Origin: Calditrichia bacterium
Lineage (GTDB): Bacteria; Calditrichota; Calditrichia; Calditrichales; Calditrichaceae
Length of the DNA: 35,006 bases
Direction: 5' to 3'
NCBI GenBank assembly: GCA_026983775.1
Contig: JALSTK010000153.1
Coordinates: forward strand, 1 to 35,006
Part shown: positions 8,921-17,433 of the stretch, one piece after another
Layout: every line of letters begins with the position of its first letter
Numbering within the stretch: the stretch's first letter is position 1
Made by a program: the position numbers and the translations under genes
The notes under the pieces: generated by a model
Databases searched by the model: none
Told to the model about the DNA's origin: nothing
What the model saw: only the letters and a program-made list of their open reading frames with translations

Positions 8921-8994
8921 GCCCCTGTAGCTCAGTTGGATAGAGCAGAGGCTTCCTAAGCCTTGTGTCGGGAGTTCGAATCTCTCCAGGGGTA
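8921..8994 (+). tRNA. tRNA-Arg (anticodon CCT)
   Basis: This 74-nt cloverleaf has acceptor arms GCCCCTG and CAGGGGT (G1-U72 wobble), D-arm GCTC/GAGC, anticodon stem GAGGC/GCCTT with loop TTCCTAA (anticodon at 8955-8957), and T-arm GGGAG/CTCTC around TTCGAAT. It reads AGG codons. CCA is not encoded. The discriminator is A. Confidence 0.95.
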
Positions 8995-9192
8995 CTTTTC
9001 CTCTTCTTTTAGAATCTGATCTGTAAATGATAACCGAACCGTTGAGATATTTCGGTAAATCGAATTCGGATAGTAACTCTGTAACGCAAGCTCCTCCAGT
9101 CTAAGATGAAATATTTCAGAAAAGGATAAAAACTGCAGGTACACATTGAGATAAAAATCTTTTAAATGAGAAGTAACCTTTAGGAAAGAATA
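8995..9192. other. Intergenic stretch, nothing recognised
   Basis: These 198 nt between tRNA-Arg and the yifB-like gene contain no ORF with support, no terminator with a T-run and no repeat of note. An antisense reading frame here runs through the tRNA and is not credible. Confidence 0.6.
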
Positions 9193-10731
9193 ATGATATC
9201 GAAAGTTTTATCTTCCGCTCTGTTAGGTCTCGATGCCTATATTGTTGAGGTAGAAACCCATATTGAACGCGGTATGCCTTTCTTCGGCATAGTGGGGTTA
9301 CCGGACAACGCTGTTAAAGAGAGCAGAGAACGGGTGGTAGCAGCCATTAAGAATTCGGGGTATCCGTTTGTCCATCAACGCAGAATCACCATCAATCTGG
9401 CTCCGGCCGATATCCGCAAAGAAGGCTCTTCCTATGATTTACCGATAGCTATCGGTATTTTAGCCGCCCAGGGAGACGTGGATATCAGCAGACTGAGTGA
9501 TTATCTTATTCTCGGAGAGTTGGCTCTGGATGGAAGTTTACGACCGATTCATGGCAGTTTATCCATTTCGGTTAAAGCCAGAGAGGATGGCTATAAAGGG
9601 ATTATTCTTCCTGCCGAGAACGCAGCCGAAGCAGCAATGGGCAGCGAGAATTCATCTATTATGGCCATGTCCCATTTGACGGATGTGGTCAATTTTTTGA
9701 ACGGTGTCGCGGATTTTGAACCTTTCTCCGTGGATATTGAAGAATATTTCAAAAAAGAACTGCATAGTCCGATTGATTTCCGGGATGTCAAGGGCCAGGA
9801 GCATGTGAAACGGGCCATGGAAGTTGCGGCGGCAGGCGGTCACAACTTGATTATGATCGGACCTCCGGGTTCCGGGAAAACTATGTTGGCGAAACGCTTC
9901 CCGACGATTCTCCCCCTTATGTCTCTGGAAGAAGCCATAGAAACTACCAAGATTCATTCTGTAGCCGGATTATTGCCCAATGATCATGGATTGGTAGCTA
10001 TTCGGCCTTTTCGTTCACCGCATCATACCATTAGCGATGCTGCTCTGGTCGGCGGAGGAAAATATCCGCGTCCCGGCGAGGTAAGCTTGTCTCATCACGG
10101 AGTCCTTTTTCTGGATGAATTACCCGAGTTTAAAAAAAACGTTCTCGAGGTATTGCGTCAACCCATGGAGGATGCCAGAGTAACCATTTCAAGAGCGGCC
10201 TTTACACTTACCTATCCGGCCAATTTTATGCTGGTTGCGGCTATGAATCCCTGTCCCTGTGGTTATTATGGTGATCCGAATCATGCTTGCTCCTGTACGA
10301 TTAATCAAATTCAGAAATATCGGGCCCGTATTTCCGGCCCTTTGCTGGATCGTATTGATATTCATGTGGAGGTTCCGGCGGTAAACTTCAAAGAACTCTC
10401 ATCGGATCGTCAGGGTGAACCTTCCGCGCTTATCAGGCAGCGCGTGCAAAGAGCCCGGGAAATACAACTTAAGCGCTTCGCTCATGAAAAAAATATCTTT
10501 TGTAACGCCCACATGCAGTCTGTCCAGATCAGGCGTTACTGCAAAATTGATCAGCAGGGGAAAGACCTCTTAAAAACCGCTATTACCAAGTTAGGCCTGT
10601 CGGCCAGAGCCTATGACAGAATTTTAAAAGTTTCTCGAACCATAGCCGATCTTGCCGGAAGTCCGGATATACTTTCTTTACATTTAAGCGAAGCCATTCA
10701 ATACCGAAGTTTGGACCGTGATCTCTACTAA
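9193..10731 (+). CDS. YifB/ComM family Mg-chelatase-like AAA+ ATPase
   Basis: The 512-aa product has the three-part YifB/ComM architecture. An N-terminal Lon-protease-like ChlI domain ([22 protein letters not shown]) is followed by an AAA+ Mg-chelatase core with Walker A GPPGSGKT at residues 223-230 and Walker [13 protein letters not shown]-terminal domain contains [19 protein letters not shown]. The [17 protein letters not shown] segment is the family's cysteine cluster. ComM has been described in Vibrio as a branch-migration helicase used in natural transformation. Whether this organism is transformable cannot be seen here. AGGAAAG precedes the ATG. The gene is monocistronic, flanked by a tRNA and the kor promoter region. 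Confidence 0.94.
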   Translation: MISKVLSSALLGLDAYIVEVETHIERGMPFFGIVGLPDNAVKESRERVVAAIKNSGYPFVHQRRITINLAPADIRKEGSSYDLPIAIGILAAQGDVDISRLSDYLILGELALDGSLRPIHGSLSISVKAREDGYKGIILPAENAAEAAMGSENSSIMAMSHLTDVVNFLNGVADFEPFSVDIEEYFKKELHSPIDFRDVKGQEHVKRAMEVAAAGGHNLIMIGPPGSGKTMLAKRFPTILPLMSLEEAIETTKIHSVAGLLPNDHGLVAIRPFRSPHHTISDAALVGGGKYPRPGEVSLSHHGVLFLDELPEFKKNVLEVLRQPMEDARVTISRAAFTLTYPANFMLVAAMNPCPCGYYGDPNHACSCTINQIQKYRARISGPLLDRIDIHVEVPAVNFKELSSDRQGEPSALIRQRVQRAREIQLKRFAHEKNIFCNAHMQSVQIRRYCKIDQQGKDLLKTAITKLGLSARAYDRILKVSRTIADLAGSPDILSLHLSEAIQYRSLDRDLY

Positions 10732-10794
10732 ATATAAATCTGAAAATAATAGCAAAAACCCCCTACCCTTTATTGAATTGACTTAATAAAATAG

Positions 10795-10821
10795 TTAACT
10801 TGATTTATGGTAACATATACT
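10795..10821 (+). promoter_or_regulatory. Possible promoter upstream of korA
   Basis: The AT-rich 127-nt gap before korA holds a good -10-like TATACT at 10816-10821. The best -35-like hexamer, TTAACT at 10795-10800, is only 15 nt away, and a TTGACT at 10778-10783 has no matching -10 at 17 nt. A promoter is likely somewhere here, but its exact elements are uncertain. Confidence 0.3.
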
Positions 10822-10858
10822 AACCAACAAAGGTCTAAATAAATTAGGACGGTTCAAA

Positions 10859-12694
10859 ATGAGTGAGAAGCAGACAAAAGAGCTGGAACGCGTTACGATA
10901 CGGTTCGCAGGCGATTCCGGTGATGGTATGCAGCTGACAGGCAGTCAGTTCACAGATACGACAGCTCTTGCAGGCAATGACCTGATTACTTTACCCGATT
11001 ATCCGGCAGAAATCCGGGCACCTGCCGGTACCCTTTATGGTGTATCCGGTTTTCAGATACAGTTTAGCAGTCATCCTGTTCATACTCCGGGTGATGAGCC
11101 CGATGTTTTGGTAGCGATGAATCCGGCGGCATTAAAAGTAAATTTGAAAATATTACGTGATAACGGTATCATTATTGTTAATACGGATTCCTTCACCGAA
11201 AGGAATCTTAAATTGGCCGGTTATGAGACCAATCCCCTGGAGGATGATTCTTTAAAAGGTTATCAAGTCTTTCCGGTTAAAATCACAACTTTAACCCGGG
11301 AAGCCCTGAAAGATTCCCCGTTAAAACTGAAGGATAAAGATCGTAGTAAAAACTTTTTTGCCTTAGGGATAACTTATTGGCTCTTTACTCGTTCCATGGA
11401 TGCAACCTTAGATTGGATAAAAACTAAATTTAAAAAACATCCGGAAGTGGTGGAAGCTAATATAACCGCTCTCAATGCCGGCTATAATTTTGCGCATTCA
11501 ACAGAAATTTTTGCAACCCATTATCGGATCAGTAAAGCGAAAAAAAGACCGGGCACATACCGTAATGTCACTGGGAATGAAGCGACTGCCATCGGTTTTA
11601 TAGCGGCAGCCATGCGGGCCGATAAGGAACTATTCCTCGGTAGTTATCCAATCACACCGGCCAGTGATATTCTGCATGAATTGTCGAAATATCGCAATTA
11701 TGGTGTAAAAACCTTCCAGGCCGAAGACGAAATAGCCGGGATCGGCTCCGCGCTCGGTGCCTCGTATGCCGGTGATGTAGCCATTACGACCACCAGCGGA
11801 CCGGGTATCGCCTTAAAATCCGAGTTTATGGGTCTGGCGGTAATGACTGAACTTCCGTTGGTCATCGTCAATGTGCAGCGCGGTGGGCCCAGTACAGGGT
11901 TACCTACCAAAACGGAACAAGCGGATCTCTTGCAGGTATTATATGGCAGAAACGGCGAAGCACCTATCCCGGTCATAGCCGCAGATAGTCCGGCCGATTG
12001 CTTTAGAGCCGCTTACGAAGCGGTTCAGGTGGCTTTCAAATATACCACACCGGTCGTGATGTTATCGGATGGGTATATTGCTAATGGTGCCGAACCCTGG
12101 TATCTGCCTAAGATCGAAGACCTACCGGAAATTGAGATAGAATATGCCACGAATCCGGAAAATTATTCACCCTATTCCCGTGATCCCAAAACCCTGGCCC
12201 GGCATATCGCCATTCCGGGAACTCCGGGTATGGAACATAGAATCGGAGGTTTGGAAAAAGATGATTCCGGAAATGTTTCTTATGATCCGGATAATCACGA
12301 TCGGATGATTCGTCTTCGTGCCGAAAAAGTGCAGAAGGTAAATGATTTCGTCAAACAACCTCAAATTGACGGCCCTGAAAAGGGTGATTTGTTGATTGTC
12401 AGTTGGGGAAGTACCTATGGTGCCGTATTCAATGCCATTGAAGAAATTCGCGAGAAGGGTAAAAATACTGTTTCATGGATTCACTTACGATGGATCAACC
12501 CTCTTCCTAAAACCCTTGGAAAATATATCCATAATTTCAAGAAGGTTTTGGTTCCGGAAATTAATATGGGGCAATTGTTGCGTGTTATTCGCGCCGAATA
12601 TTTAGTAGATGCTCAGGGATTTAATAAAGTCCGTGGCCTACCTCTAAATACCCATGATATTGTCGATGCAATCGAATCTCAATTGAAAGGATGA
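10859..12694 (+). CDS. korA: 2-oxoacid:ferredoxin oxidoreductase, fused gamma-alpha subunit
   Basis: The 611-aa product is the large subunit of a two-subunit 2-oxoacid:acceptor oxidoreductase. The gamma domain is N-terminal (RFAGDSGDGMQLTG at about 16-29, and PAEIRAPAGTLYGVSGFQ). The alpha/PYR domain begins near residue 261 with GSYPITPASDILHELSK and continues with TTTSGPGIALKSEFMGLA and RGGPSTGLPTKTEQADL. This is the KorA-type fusion. Such enzymes oxidatively decarboxylate, or reductively carboxylate, 2-oxoacids with ferredoxin as carrier. Whether 2-oxoglutarate or pyruvate is preferred cannot be fixed by reading, so the symbol reflects overall similarity. AGGA precedes the ATG, and korB follows after 6 nt. 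Confidence 0.93.
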   Translation: MSEKQTKELERVTIRFAGDSGDGMQLTGSQFTDTTALAGNDLITLPDYPAEIRAPAGTLYGVSGFQIQFSSHPVHTPGDEPDVLVAMNPAALKVNLKILRDNGIIIVNTDSFTERNLKLAGYETNPLEDDSLKGYQVFPVKITTLTREALKDSPLKLKDKDRSKNFFALGITYWLFTRSMDATLDWIKTKFKKHPEVVEANITALNAGYNFAHSTEIFATHYRISKAKKRPGTYRNVTGNEATAIGFIAAAMRADKELFLGSYPITPASDILHELSKYRNYGVKTFQAEDEIAGIGSALGASYAGDVAITTTSGPGIALKSEFMGLAVMTELPLVIVNVQRGGPSTGLPTKTEQADLLQVLYGRNGEAPIPVIAADSPADCFRAAYEAVQVAFKYTTPVVMLSDGYIANGAEPWYLPKIEDLPEIEIEYATNPENYSPYSRDPKTLARHIAIPGTPGMEHRIGGLEKDDSGNVSYDPDNHDRMIRLRAEKVQKVNDFVKQPQIDGPEKGDLLIVSWGSTYGAVFNAIEEIREKGKNTVSWIHLRWINPLPKTLGKYIHNFKKVLVPEINMGQLLRVIRAEYLVDAQGFNKVRGLPLNTHDIVDAIESQLKG

Positions 12695-12700
12695 TAAAAA

Positions 12701-13738
12701 ATGGCTTTGAATATTCAACATACGGATCCCAGCAAATTGACGCGGGATGATTTTACATCCAATCAGGAAACCCGTTGGTGCCCGGGTTGTGGAGATTATT
12801 CCATTCTGGCTCAGATGAAAAAGGTTTTACCTGATTTGGGTGTCCCTAAAGAAAATATCGTTATTGTGTCCGGAATCGGCTGTTCCAGCCGCTTTCCTTA
12901 CTATGTGGATGCGTTTGGTATACATAGTATCCATGGCCGGGCTCCAGCTATTGCCAGCGGCATCAAATTGGCTAATCCGGAATTGAAAGTATTTGTAATG
13001 ACGGGTGACGGCGATGGACTTAGTATTGGTGGAAATCATTTTATTCATCTCTGCCGCAGAAATATCGATATTACGGTAGTTCTGTTTAATAATGAAATAT
13101 ACGGCCTGACCAAAGGACAGTATTCACCGACTTCTTTGAAGGGGCAGGTAACCAAATCTTCGCCTTACGGTACGATTGAAAATCCATTTAATCCTATCCG
13201 TATGGCATTGGCTTCCGGTGCCACTTTTGTAGCCCGTTCCATCGATCGAGAAGCAAAACATTTAGTGGAAATACTACGCAGAGCTGCGGAACATAAAGGA
13301 GTCTCTTTTGTTGAAGTTTACCAAAACTGTGTTATTTTTAACGATGGTGCCTTTAGCGAATTGACTGATCCCAAAACGAAAAAAGATCATGTGGTCTATC
13401 TCGAAGACGGTAAACCGATGATTTTTGGCCAGAATAATGATAAGGCTCTGGACTGGAAATGTAACTCCTATGAAATTCGTGATCTGAATAAAAACAGTAA
13501 TACGGATGACCTGTTGATTCACGATGAATCATCCGGTCATGCCGCTGCTGAATTTGCGCTAGCCTCTCTTCACGAAATACCCGGAATGCCAACTCCCATC
13601 GGTGTTTTCCGGGACGACAAGTCGGAAGAAACTTATGAAGAGGGTCTGATAAACCAGATGCATGAGGTTACCGAGAAAAAAGGGAAGGGGACCCTGGAAC
13701 AATTACTCTATTCGGGTAAAACTTACACCATCGAATAA
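12701..13738 (+). CDS. korB: 2-oxoacid:ferredoxin oxidoreductase, beta subunit
   Basis: The 345-aa thiamine-diphosphate-binding subunit pairs with the upstream gamma-alpha chain. WCPGCGD with Cys27 and Cys30 and the TPP/Mg motif GDGDGLSIGGNH from residue 102 are clear, followed by FNNEIYGLTKGQYSPTS. A GTIENPFNP segment and VEVYQNCVIFNDGAF are typical KorB features. No separate ferredoxin-like delta subunit is encoded nearby. Electrons must therefore go to a ferredoxin elsewhere, perhaps through a single cluster held by the four cysteines usual in KorB (inference). A strong terminator closes the operon. Confidence 0.94.
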   Translation: MALNIQHTDPSKLTRDDFTSNQETRWCPGCGDYSILAQMKKVLPDLGVPKENIVIVSGIGCSSRFPYYVDAFGIHSIHGRAPAIASGIKLANPELKVFVMTGDGDGLSIGGNHFIHLCRRNIDITVVLFNNEIYGLTKGQYSPTSLKGQVTKSSPYGTIENPFNPIRMALASGATFVARSIDREAKHLVEILRRAAEHKGVSFVEVYQNCVIFNDGAFSELTDPKTKKDHVVYLEDGKPMIFGQNNDKALDWKCNSYEIRDLNKNSNTDDLLIHDESSGHAAAEFALASLHEIPGMPTPIGVFRDDKSEETYEEGLINQMHEVTEKKGKGTLEQLLYSGKTYTIE

Positions 13739-13760
13739 ATACTTTTAAAGTATTACATAA

Positions 13761-13795
13761 AAAAAAGGACAGATTTCTTCCTGTCCTTTTTTTTT
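13761..13795 (+). terminator. Rho-independent terminator of korAB
   Basis: AAAAAAGGACAG at 13761-13772 pairs perfectly with CTGTCCTTTTTT at 13781-13792 around an 8-nt loop, followed by more T residues. Confidence 0.93.
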
Positions 13796-13891
13796 ATTAA
13801 ACATTTTTTCTTTCCCTCCGATATTCTAAAGTGATTTGTATTTAATCCACAAGGCCTGACAAAACATTTTTGGTATGGATACCGAAACAGA

Positions 13892-14902
13892 ATGCAAGAG
13901 ATAAGCTATCTTCCTCTAAACGGCGAATCCAAAAGAATATTAATCGTCGATGATGTTCCGGAAAATATAGAAATTCTTCAGGATATTTTACAAGAATCCC
14001 ACTTTAAAATCAGCACGGCAAATAACGGGTTACAGGCTCTCGAACAGGTTAAATCGGATCAGCCCGATTTGATTTTGCTCGATGCCATTATGCCGCATAT
14101 GTCCGGTTTTGAAGTTGCCAGAAAATTGAAAAATCATGCGCATACCCGTTTAATTCCGGTTATTATGATAACGGCTTTGGGCGGGAAAGACGATCGTCTT
14201 AAAGGCCTGGAAGCAGGTGTGGATGATTTTATAACCAAGCCTTTCGATATCTTCGAATTACTGGCCAGAATTAATAATTTATTGCGTTTACGGGCCTATA
14301 TCAATGAATTGGAAAATGCCGAACAGGTTATTTTCAGTCTGGCCCGTGCCGTAGAAGCTAAAGATAAATACACGGAAGGACATTGTGGAAGATTATCCTT
14401 TCTTGCCGAACAATTAGGAAAAAGTCTGGGAATGGGTGAGCAAGATTTACTAATTCTGAAACGGGGAGGCTGGCTTCACGACATCGGCAAGATTGCCATT
14501 AGCGATTCCATTCTGCTCAAACCCGGACCTTTGACAAAGAGGGAATTCGACATTATAAAAACACATCCCCAAGAAGGGGAACGCATTTGTGCCCCCCTTA
14601 AAAGCTTAAAACCGGTTTTACCGGTCATCCGCTACCATCACGAACGTTACAATGGTACAGGTTATCCGGAAGGACTTGCCGGAGAAGATATTCCCATTCA
14701 TGCCCGCATCATAGGTATTGTGGATTGCTACGATTCCCTGACCACCAAACGCCCCTACCGGGAAGCGCTTTCTTCCGAAGTAGCTCGGGATATAATGAAA
14801 AAAGAGACCGAAGAGGGGCTCTGGGATCCCCACCTAATGGATCACTTCTTAACATTACTGAGTAAAAAAAAGAACCGCATCATAAAACAACTATTCCCCT
14901 GA
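13892..14902 (+). CDS. Response regulator with HD-GYP output domain
   Basis: The 336-aa product has an N-terminal receiver domain, with the acidic pocket Asp20-Asp21, phosphoacceptor Asp64 in LILLDAIMP, and a conserved lysine in FITKPFD. The C-terminal HD-GYP domain has His196-Asp197 in WLHDIGK, the paired HHE at 249-251 and GTGYPEGL with GYP at 257-259. All metal and GYP residues seen are intact, so cyclic-di-GMP phosphodiesterase activity of the RpfG type is likely. No sensor kinase is encoded next to it, so the input is unknown. There is no strong Shine-Dalgarno before ATG 13892. The gene stands alone between the kor terminator and the tRNA-Tyr region. Confidence 0.94.
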   Translation: MQEISYLPLNGESKRILIVDDVPENIEILQDILQESHFKISTANNGLQALEQVKSDQPDLILLDAIMPHMSGFEVARKLKNHAHTRLIPVIMITALGGKDDRLKGLEAGVDDFITKPFDIFELLARINNLLRLRAYINELENAEQVIFSLARAVEAKDKYTEGHCGRLSFLAEQLGKSLGMGEQDLLILKRGGWLHDIGKIAISDSILLKPGPLTKREFDIIKTHPQEGERICAPLKSLKPVLPVIRYHHERYNGTGYPEGLAGEDIPIHARIIGIVDCYDSLTTKRPYREALSSEVARDIMKKETEEGLWDPHLMDHFLTLLSKKKNRIIKQLFP

Positions 14903-14935
14903 TCATATCACCAATTATTTAAAGTTCTCTTCTTG

Positions 14936-14961
14936 TGTTCCGACTATATAAGTAGGGAACA
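14936..14961. repeat. Inverted repeat upstream of the micro-ORF
   Basis: TGTTCC at 14936-14941 and GGAACA at 14956-14961 are inverted copies separated by 14 nt containing TATATA. This could be an operator or a short RNA hairpin. It has no T-run. Confidence 0.45.
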
Positions 14962-14978
14962 AAACAGGAAAAGGGAAA

Positions 14979-15083
14979 ATGTCTCTGAAAGCAAGAATGA
15001 GCTACCTCATGCTTAAATATTTCAGCTTACCGCTGATTTATTTAAAAGCATCGATGAGAAAATTGGTAAGATTTTCAGCCTGA
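14979..15083 (+). CDS. Possible 34-aa cationic micro-ORF
   Basis: An ATG at 14979 follows an AGGAAAAGGG purine tract at good distance. It opens 34 codons ending with TGA at 15081-15083, directly upstream of the tRNA-Tyr promoter. The peptide has seven Lys/Arg residues, no acidic residue and many Leu, Met, Tyr and Phe residues, giving a cationic, partly amphipathic peptide. I recognise no family. In an AT-rich gap, a frame of this length can occur by chance. The Shine-Dalgarno is the only positive sign, so this is a candidate rather than an established gene. Confidence 0.3.
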   Translation: MSLKARMSYLMLKYFSLPLIYLKASMRKLVRFSA

Positions 15084-15097
15084 AGTAGCATAAAATA

Positions 15098-15127
15098 TTG
15101 ACTTTTATTTAAGTCCTTTTGTATATT
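15098..15127 (+). promoter_or_regulatory. Probable sigma-70-type promoter of tRNA-Tyr
   Basis: TTGACT at 15098-15103 and TATATT at 15122-15127 are separated by 18 nt, and the tRNA begins at 15146. Confidence 0.65.
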
Positions 15128-15145
15128 CGAAGCCTTGAATTTGAT

Positions 15146-15229
15146 GGGGAGGTTGCGGAGCGGTCAAACGCAACAGACTGTAAATCTGTCGGCTGAATGC
15201 CTTCGGAGGTTCGAATCCTCCCCTCCCCA
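15146..15229 (+). tRNA. tRNA-Tyr (anticodon GTA)
   Basis: This 84-nt class II tRNA has acceptor GGGGAGG/CCTCCCC, anticodon stem ACAGA/TCTGT with loop CTGTAAA (anticodon 15180-15182), a long variable arm and T-arm GGAGG/CCTCC. The discriminator is A. CCA is not encoded. A terminator follows within 5 nt. Confidence 0.96.
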
Positions 15230-15233
15230 CCTG

Positions 15234-15261
15234 GCCCTGGTTTTAAACCGGGGCTTTTTTT
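15234..15261 (+). terminator. Rho-independent terminator of tRNA-Tyr
   Basis: GCCCTGGTTT at 15234-15243 pairs with AAACCGGGGC at 15245-15254 (one T-G wobble) and is followed by seven T residues. Confidence 0.9.
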
Positions 15262-15306
15262 ATACATGGGATACGCCATAGCGCTTAATGTAAGTATAAA
15301 AATTTA

Positions 15307-15335
15307 TTGATTTTATTCGTAATAAGAATTATATT
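15307..15335 (+). promoter_or_regulatory. Probable promoter of tRNA-Val (and thrS)
   Basis: TTGATT at 15307-15312 and TATATT at 15330-15335 have an ideal 17-nt spacer. tRNA-Val begins at 15352. No other convincing promoter lies between the tRNA and thrS. Confidence 0.65.
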
Positions 15336-15351
15336 TAAAATTCATTTTTAC

Positions 15352-15429
15352 GGGGCGGTAGCTCAGTCTGGTTAGAGCGCTACGTTGACATCGTAGAGGT
15401 CGAGAGTTCGAGTCTCCCCCGTCCCACCA
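15352..15429 (+). tRNA. tRNA-Val (anticodon GAC), CCA encoded
   Basis: The acceptor is GGGGCGG/CCGTCCC and the anticodon stem CTACG/CGTAG with loop TTGACAT (anticodon 15387-15389). CCA is encoded at 15427-15429, unlike the other tRNAs of this window. The T-stem GAGAG/CTCCC contains one A-C mismatch. The molecule otherwise folds normally. Confidence 0.94.
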
Positions 15430-15431
15430 TG

Positions 15432-15466
15432 CCACGAGAAGTACTCGTGGTTTATTTTATGTACTT
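15432..15466 (+). promoter_or_regulatory. Terminator-like hairpin with a competing structure in the thrS leader
   Basis: CCACGAG at 15432-15438 pairs perfectly with CTCGTGG at 15444-15450, followed by the T-rich TTTATTTTAT, a terminator-like element 2 nt behind the tRNA-Val CCA. Alternatively AAGTAC at 15439-15444 pairs with GTACTT at 15461-15466, and CCAC at 15432-15435 pairs with GTGG at 15469-15472, which would cover the start of the thrS ribosome binding site. The two folds exclude each other. Regulation is an inference. Confidence 0.5.
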
Positions 15467-15480
15467 GTGTGGAGAGGGTG

Positions 15481-17400
15481 TTGAATAAGATAGTAATTAC
15501 TTTTCCCGATCAATCGAAAAAAGAATATGAAAAAGGCATTACGCCCCTTGAAATTGCCAAGGGAATTAGCAACTCTTTAGCAAAAAAGGCGGTTGCAGCC
15601 AAATATAATAATCAGGTCATTTCACTGAATCAGGCGTTGGATCAATCGGGATCTTTACAAATTTTAACTTTTAATGATAAGGAAGGTCGGGAAGTTTTCT
15701 GGCATTCTTCGGCACATCTCATGGCTCAGGCTATAAAACGTCTCTTCCCGGAAGCGCAATTGGGTATCGGGCCTCCTATCGCCGATGGTTTTTATTATGA
15801 TATTGACCTCGATCGCCCTATTACTCCCGAAGATTTTCCTGCACTGGAATCGGAAATGGCTAAAATAGTCGATGAAAACCATCCCACTGTTCGAAAAATT
15901 ATGTCGGCCCGGGAAGCTATTGAATTCTTCAAAAAAAATCACGAGTTGCTCAAGGTGGATTTATTGAAAGATTTGGAGGCAACCGGAGAAGAAATTTCCG
16001 CCTATTCCCAGGGGGAGTTTACCGACCTCTGCCGCGGTCCTCATGTTCCATCCACCGCATATCTTGGTAAAAATTTTAAGCTGCTCTCTGTGGCCGGTGC
16101 CTATTGGCATGGTGATGAAAAGAATAAAATGTTGCAAAGAATATATGCAACTAATTACCCGGATAAAAAATTATTAAAGCGGCACTTAAAACGGATTGAA
16201 GAAGCGAAAAAACGCGACCATCGCCGTCTGGGCAGGCAACTGGACCTGTTCAGTATCCAGGATGAGATCGGTTCGGGGCTCATTTTGTGGCACCCCAGGG
16301 GCGCCTTGATTCGGCATATTATTGAGACCTATTGGAAAGAGGAACATCTAAAGAGCGGCTACCAGTTGGTGAATACACCACATATAGCCAAACATCATCT
16401 TTGGGAAACGAGCGGGCATACCAGTTTTTATCAGGAAAATATGTTTCACCCGATGTCCGTCGATGAAGTGGAGTACCAATTGAAGCCCATGAATTGTCCT
16501 TTTCATATGATGATCTATAAGTCGGATATTCGCAGTTACCGGGATTTACCGATTCGCTACGCCGAGCTTGGTACGGTTTATCGCTATGAACGTTCCGGTG
16601 TTTTGCACGGTTTAATGCGCGTTCGGGGTTTTACGCAGGATGATGCGCACATCTATTGTCATCCGGATCAATTGACGGATGAGATCATGGGTGTCCTGGA
16701 TTTAAACACCCGGATGTTGTCCCGGTTTGGCTTTACCGAATATGATGTGTATCTTTCCACACGGCCGGAAAAATACGTAGGTACGGAAGAGGGATGGGAT
16801 CATGCTACGGAATCATTGCGTAAGGCATTGGAACTGAAACATATCGACTATGAGCTCGACCCGGGGGAGGGTGTCTTTTACGGTCCTAAAATCGACATCA
16901 AGATAAAAGATGTATTGGGGCGGAGTTGGCAGTGTTCCACGATTCAGGTTGACTTTAACCTGCCGGAACGTTTTGATCTTAACTTTGTCGATGCCGATGG
17001 ACAGCGCCACCGTCCGATTACCATTCATCGGGCCCTTCTTGGATCATTGGAACGATTTTTTGGTGTTTTGATCGAGCACTATGCGGGAAATTTCCCCTTG
17101 TGGTTAGCACCTGTTCAGGGCATAATTCTACCCATTGCCGACCGCCACTTTGCATTCTCCCGGAAAGTACAAAGTGAAATGCAAGCCAGGGGAATGCGGG
17201 TGGATATTGACCTGCGGAATGAAAAAGTAGGCTTTAAGATTCGTGAAGCCGAGGTGCAAAAAATACCGTATATGTTGATCATCGGTGATCGTGAACTTGA
17301 ATCGGAAAAGGTTTCGGTACGTCTGAAAGGGAAAGGGGACCTGGGCCAAATGGAAATCAAGGATGTCGTCGAACATATGTTCAATGAGATGCAGCAATAA
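15481..17400 (+). CDS. thrS: Threonyl-tRNA synthetase
   Basis: The product is about 639 aa from the TTG start chosen here. Domains in order are TGS (about 1-60), the N2 editing domain with zinc/active-site residues His75, His79, Cys184 and His188, a class II catalytic core with zinc ligand Cys339 in MNCPFHM, motif 2 in GLMRVRGFTQDDAHIY, motif 3 in RPITIHRALLGSLERF, and the C-terminal anticodon-binding domain. In-frame GTGs at 15469 and 15478 are alternatives. TTG 15481 gives MNKIVITFPDQSK, which aligns with the usual N-terminus, and GGAGAGGG lies just upstream. The gene heads the thrS-infC-rpmI-rplT cluster and probably shares the tRNA-Val promoter. Confidence 0.95.
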   Translation: MNKIVITFPDQSKKEYEKGITPLEIAKGISNSLAKKAVAAKYNNQVISLNQALDQSGSLQILTFNDKEGREVFWHSSAHLMAQAIKRLFPEAQLGIGPPIADGFYYDIDLDRPITPEDFPALESEMAKIVDENHPTVRKIMSAREAIEFFKKNHELLKVDLLKDLEATGEEISAYSQGEFTDLCRGPHVPSTAYLGKNFKLLSVAGAYWHGDEKNKMLQRIYATNYPDKKLLKRHLKRIEEAKKRDHRRLGRQLDLFSIQDEIGSGLILWHPRGALIRHIIETYWKEEHLKSGYQLVNTPHIAKHHLWETSGHTSFYQENMFHPMSVDEVEYQLKPMNCPFHMMIYKSDIRSYRDLPIRYAELGTVYRYERSGVLHGLMRVRGFTQDDAHIYCHPDQLTDEIMGVLDLNTRMLSRFGFTEYDVYLSTRPEKYVGTEEGWDHATESLRKALELKHIDYELDPGEGVFYGPKIDIKIKDVLGRSWQCSTIQVDFNLPERFDLNFVDADGQRHRPITIHRALLGSLERFFGVLIEHYAGNFPLWLAPVQGIILPIADRHFAFSRKVQSEMQARGMRVDIDLRNEKVGFKIREAEVQKIPYMLIIGDRELESEKVSVRLKGKGDLGQMEIKDVVEHMFNEMQQ

Positions 17401-17433
17401 CGTAGAGTGCAATAAGTAAAAAGGAGAAAACTG

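Noticed and set aside
8956-9144. A 62-aa antisense frame ending in a PWRDSNSRHKA-like tail
   Set aside because: That tail is the typical translation of the reverse strand of a tRNA T-arm. The frame runs through tRNA-Arg and has no other support.
10778-10806. TTGACT at 10778 as the korA -35
   Set aside because: The hexamer 17 nt downstream (TGATTT) is a poor -10, so I only list a low-confidence promoter nearby.
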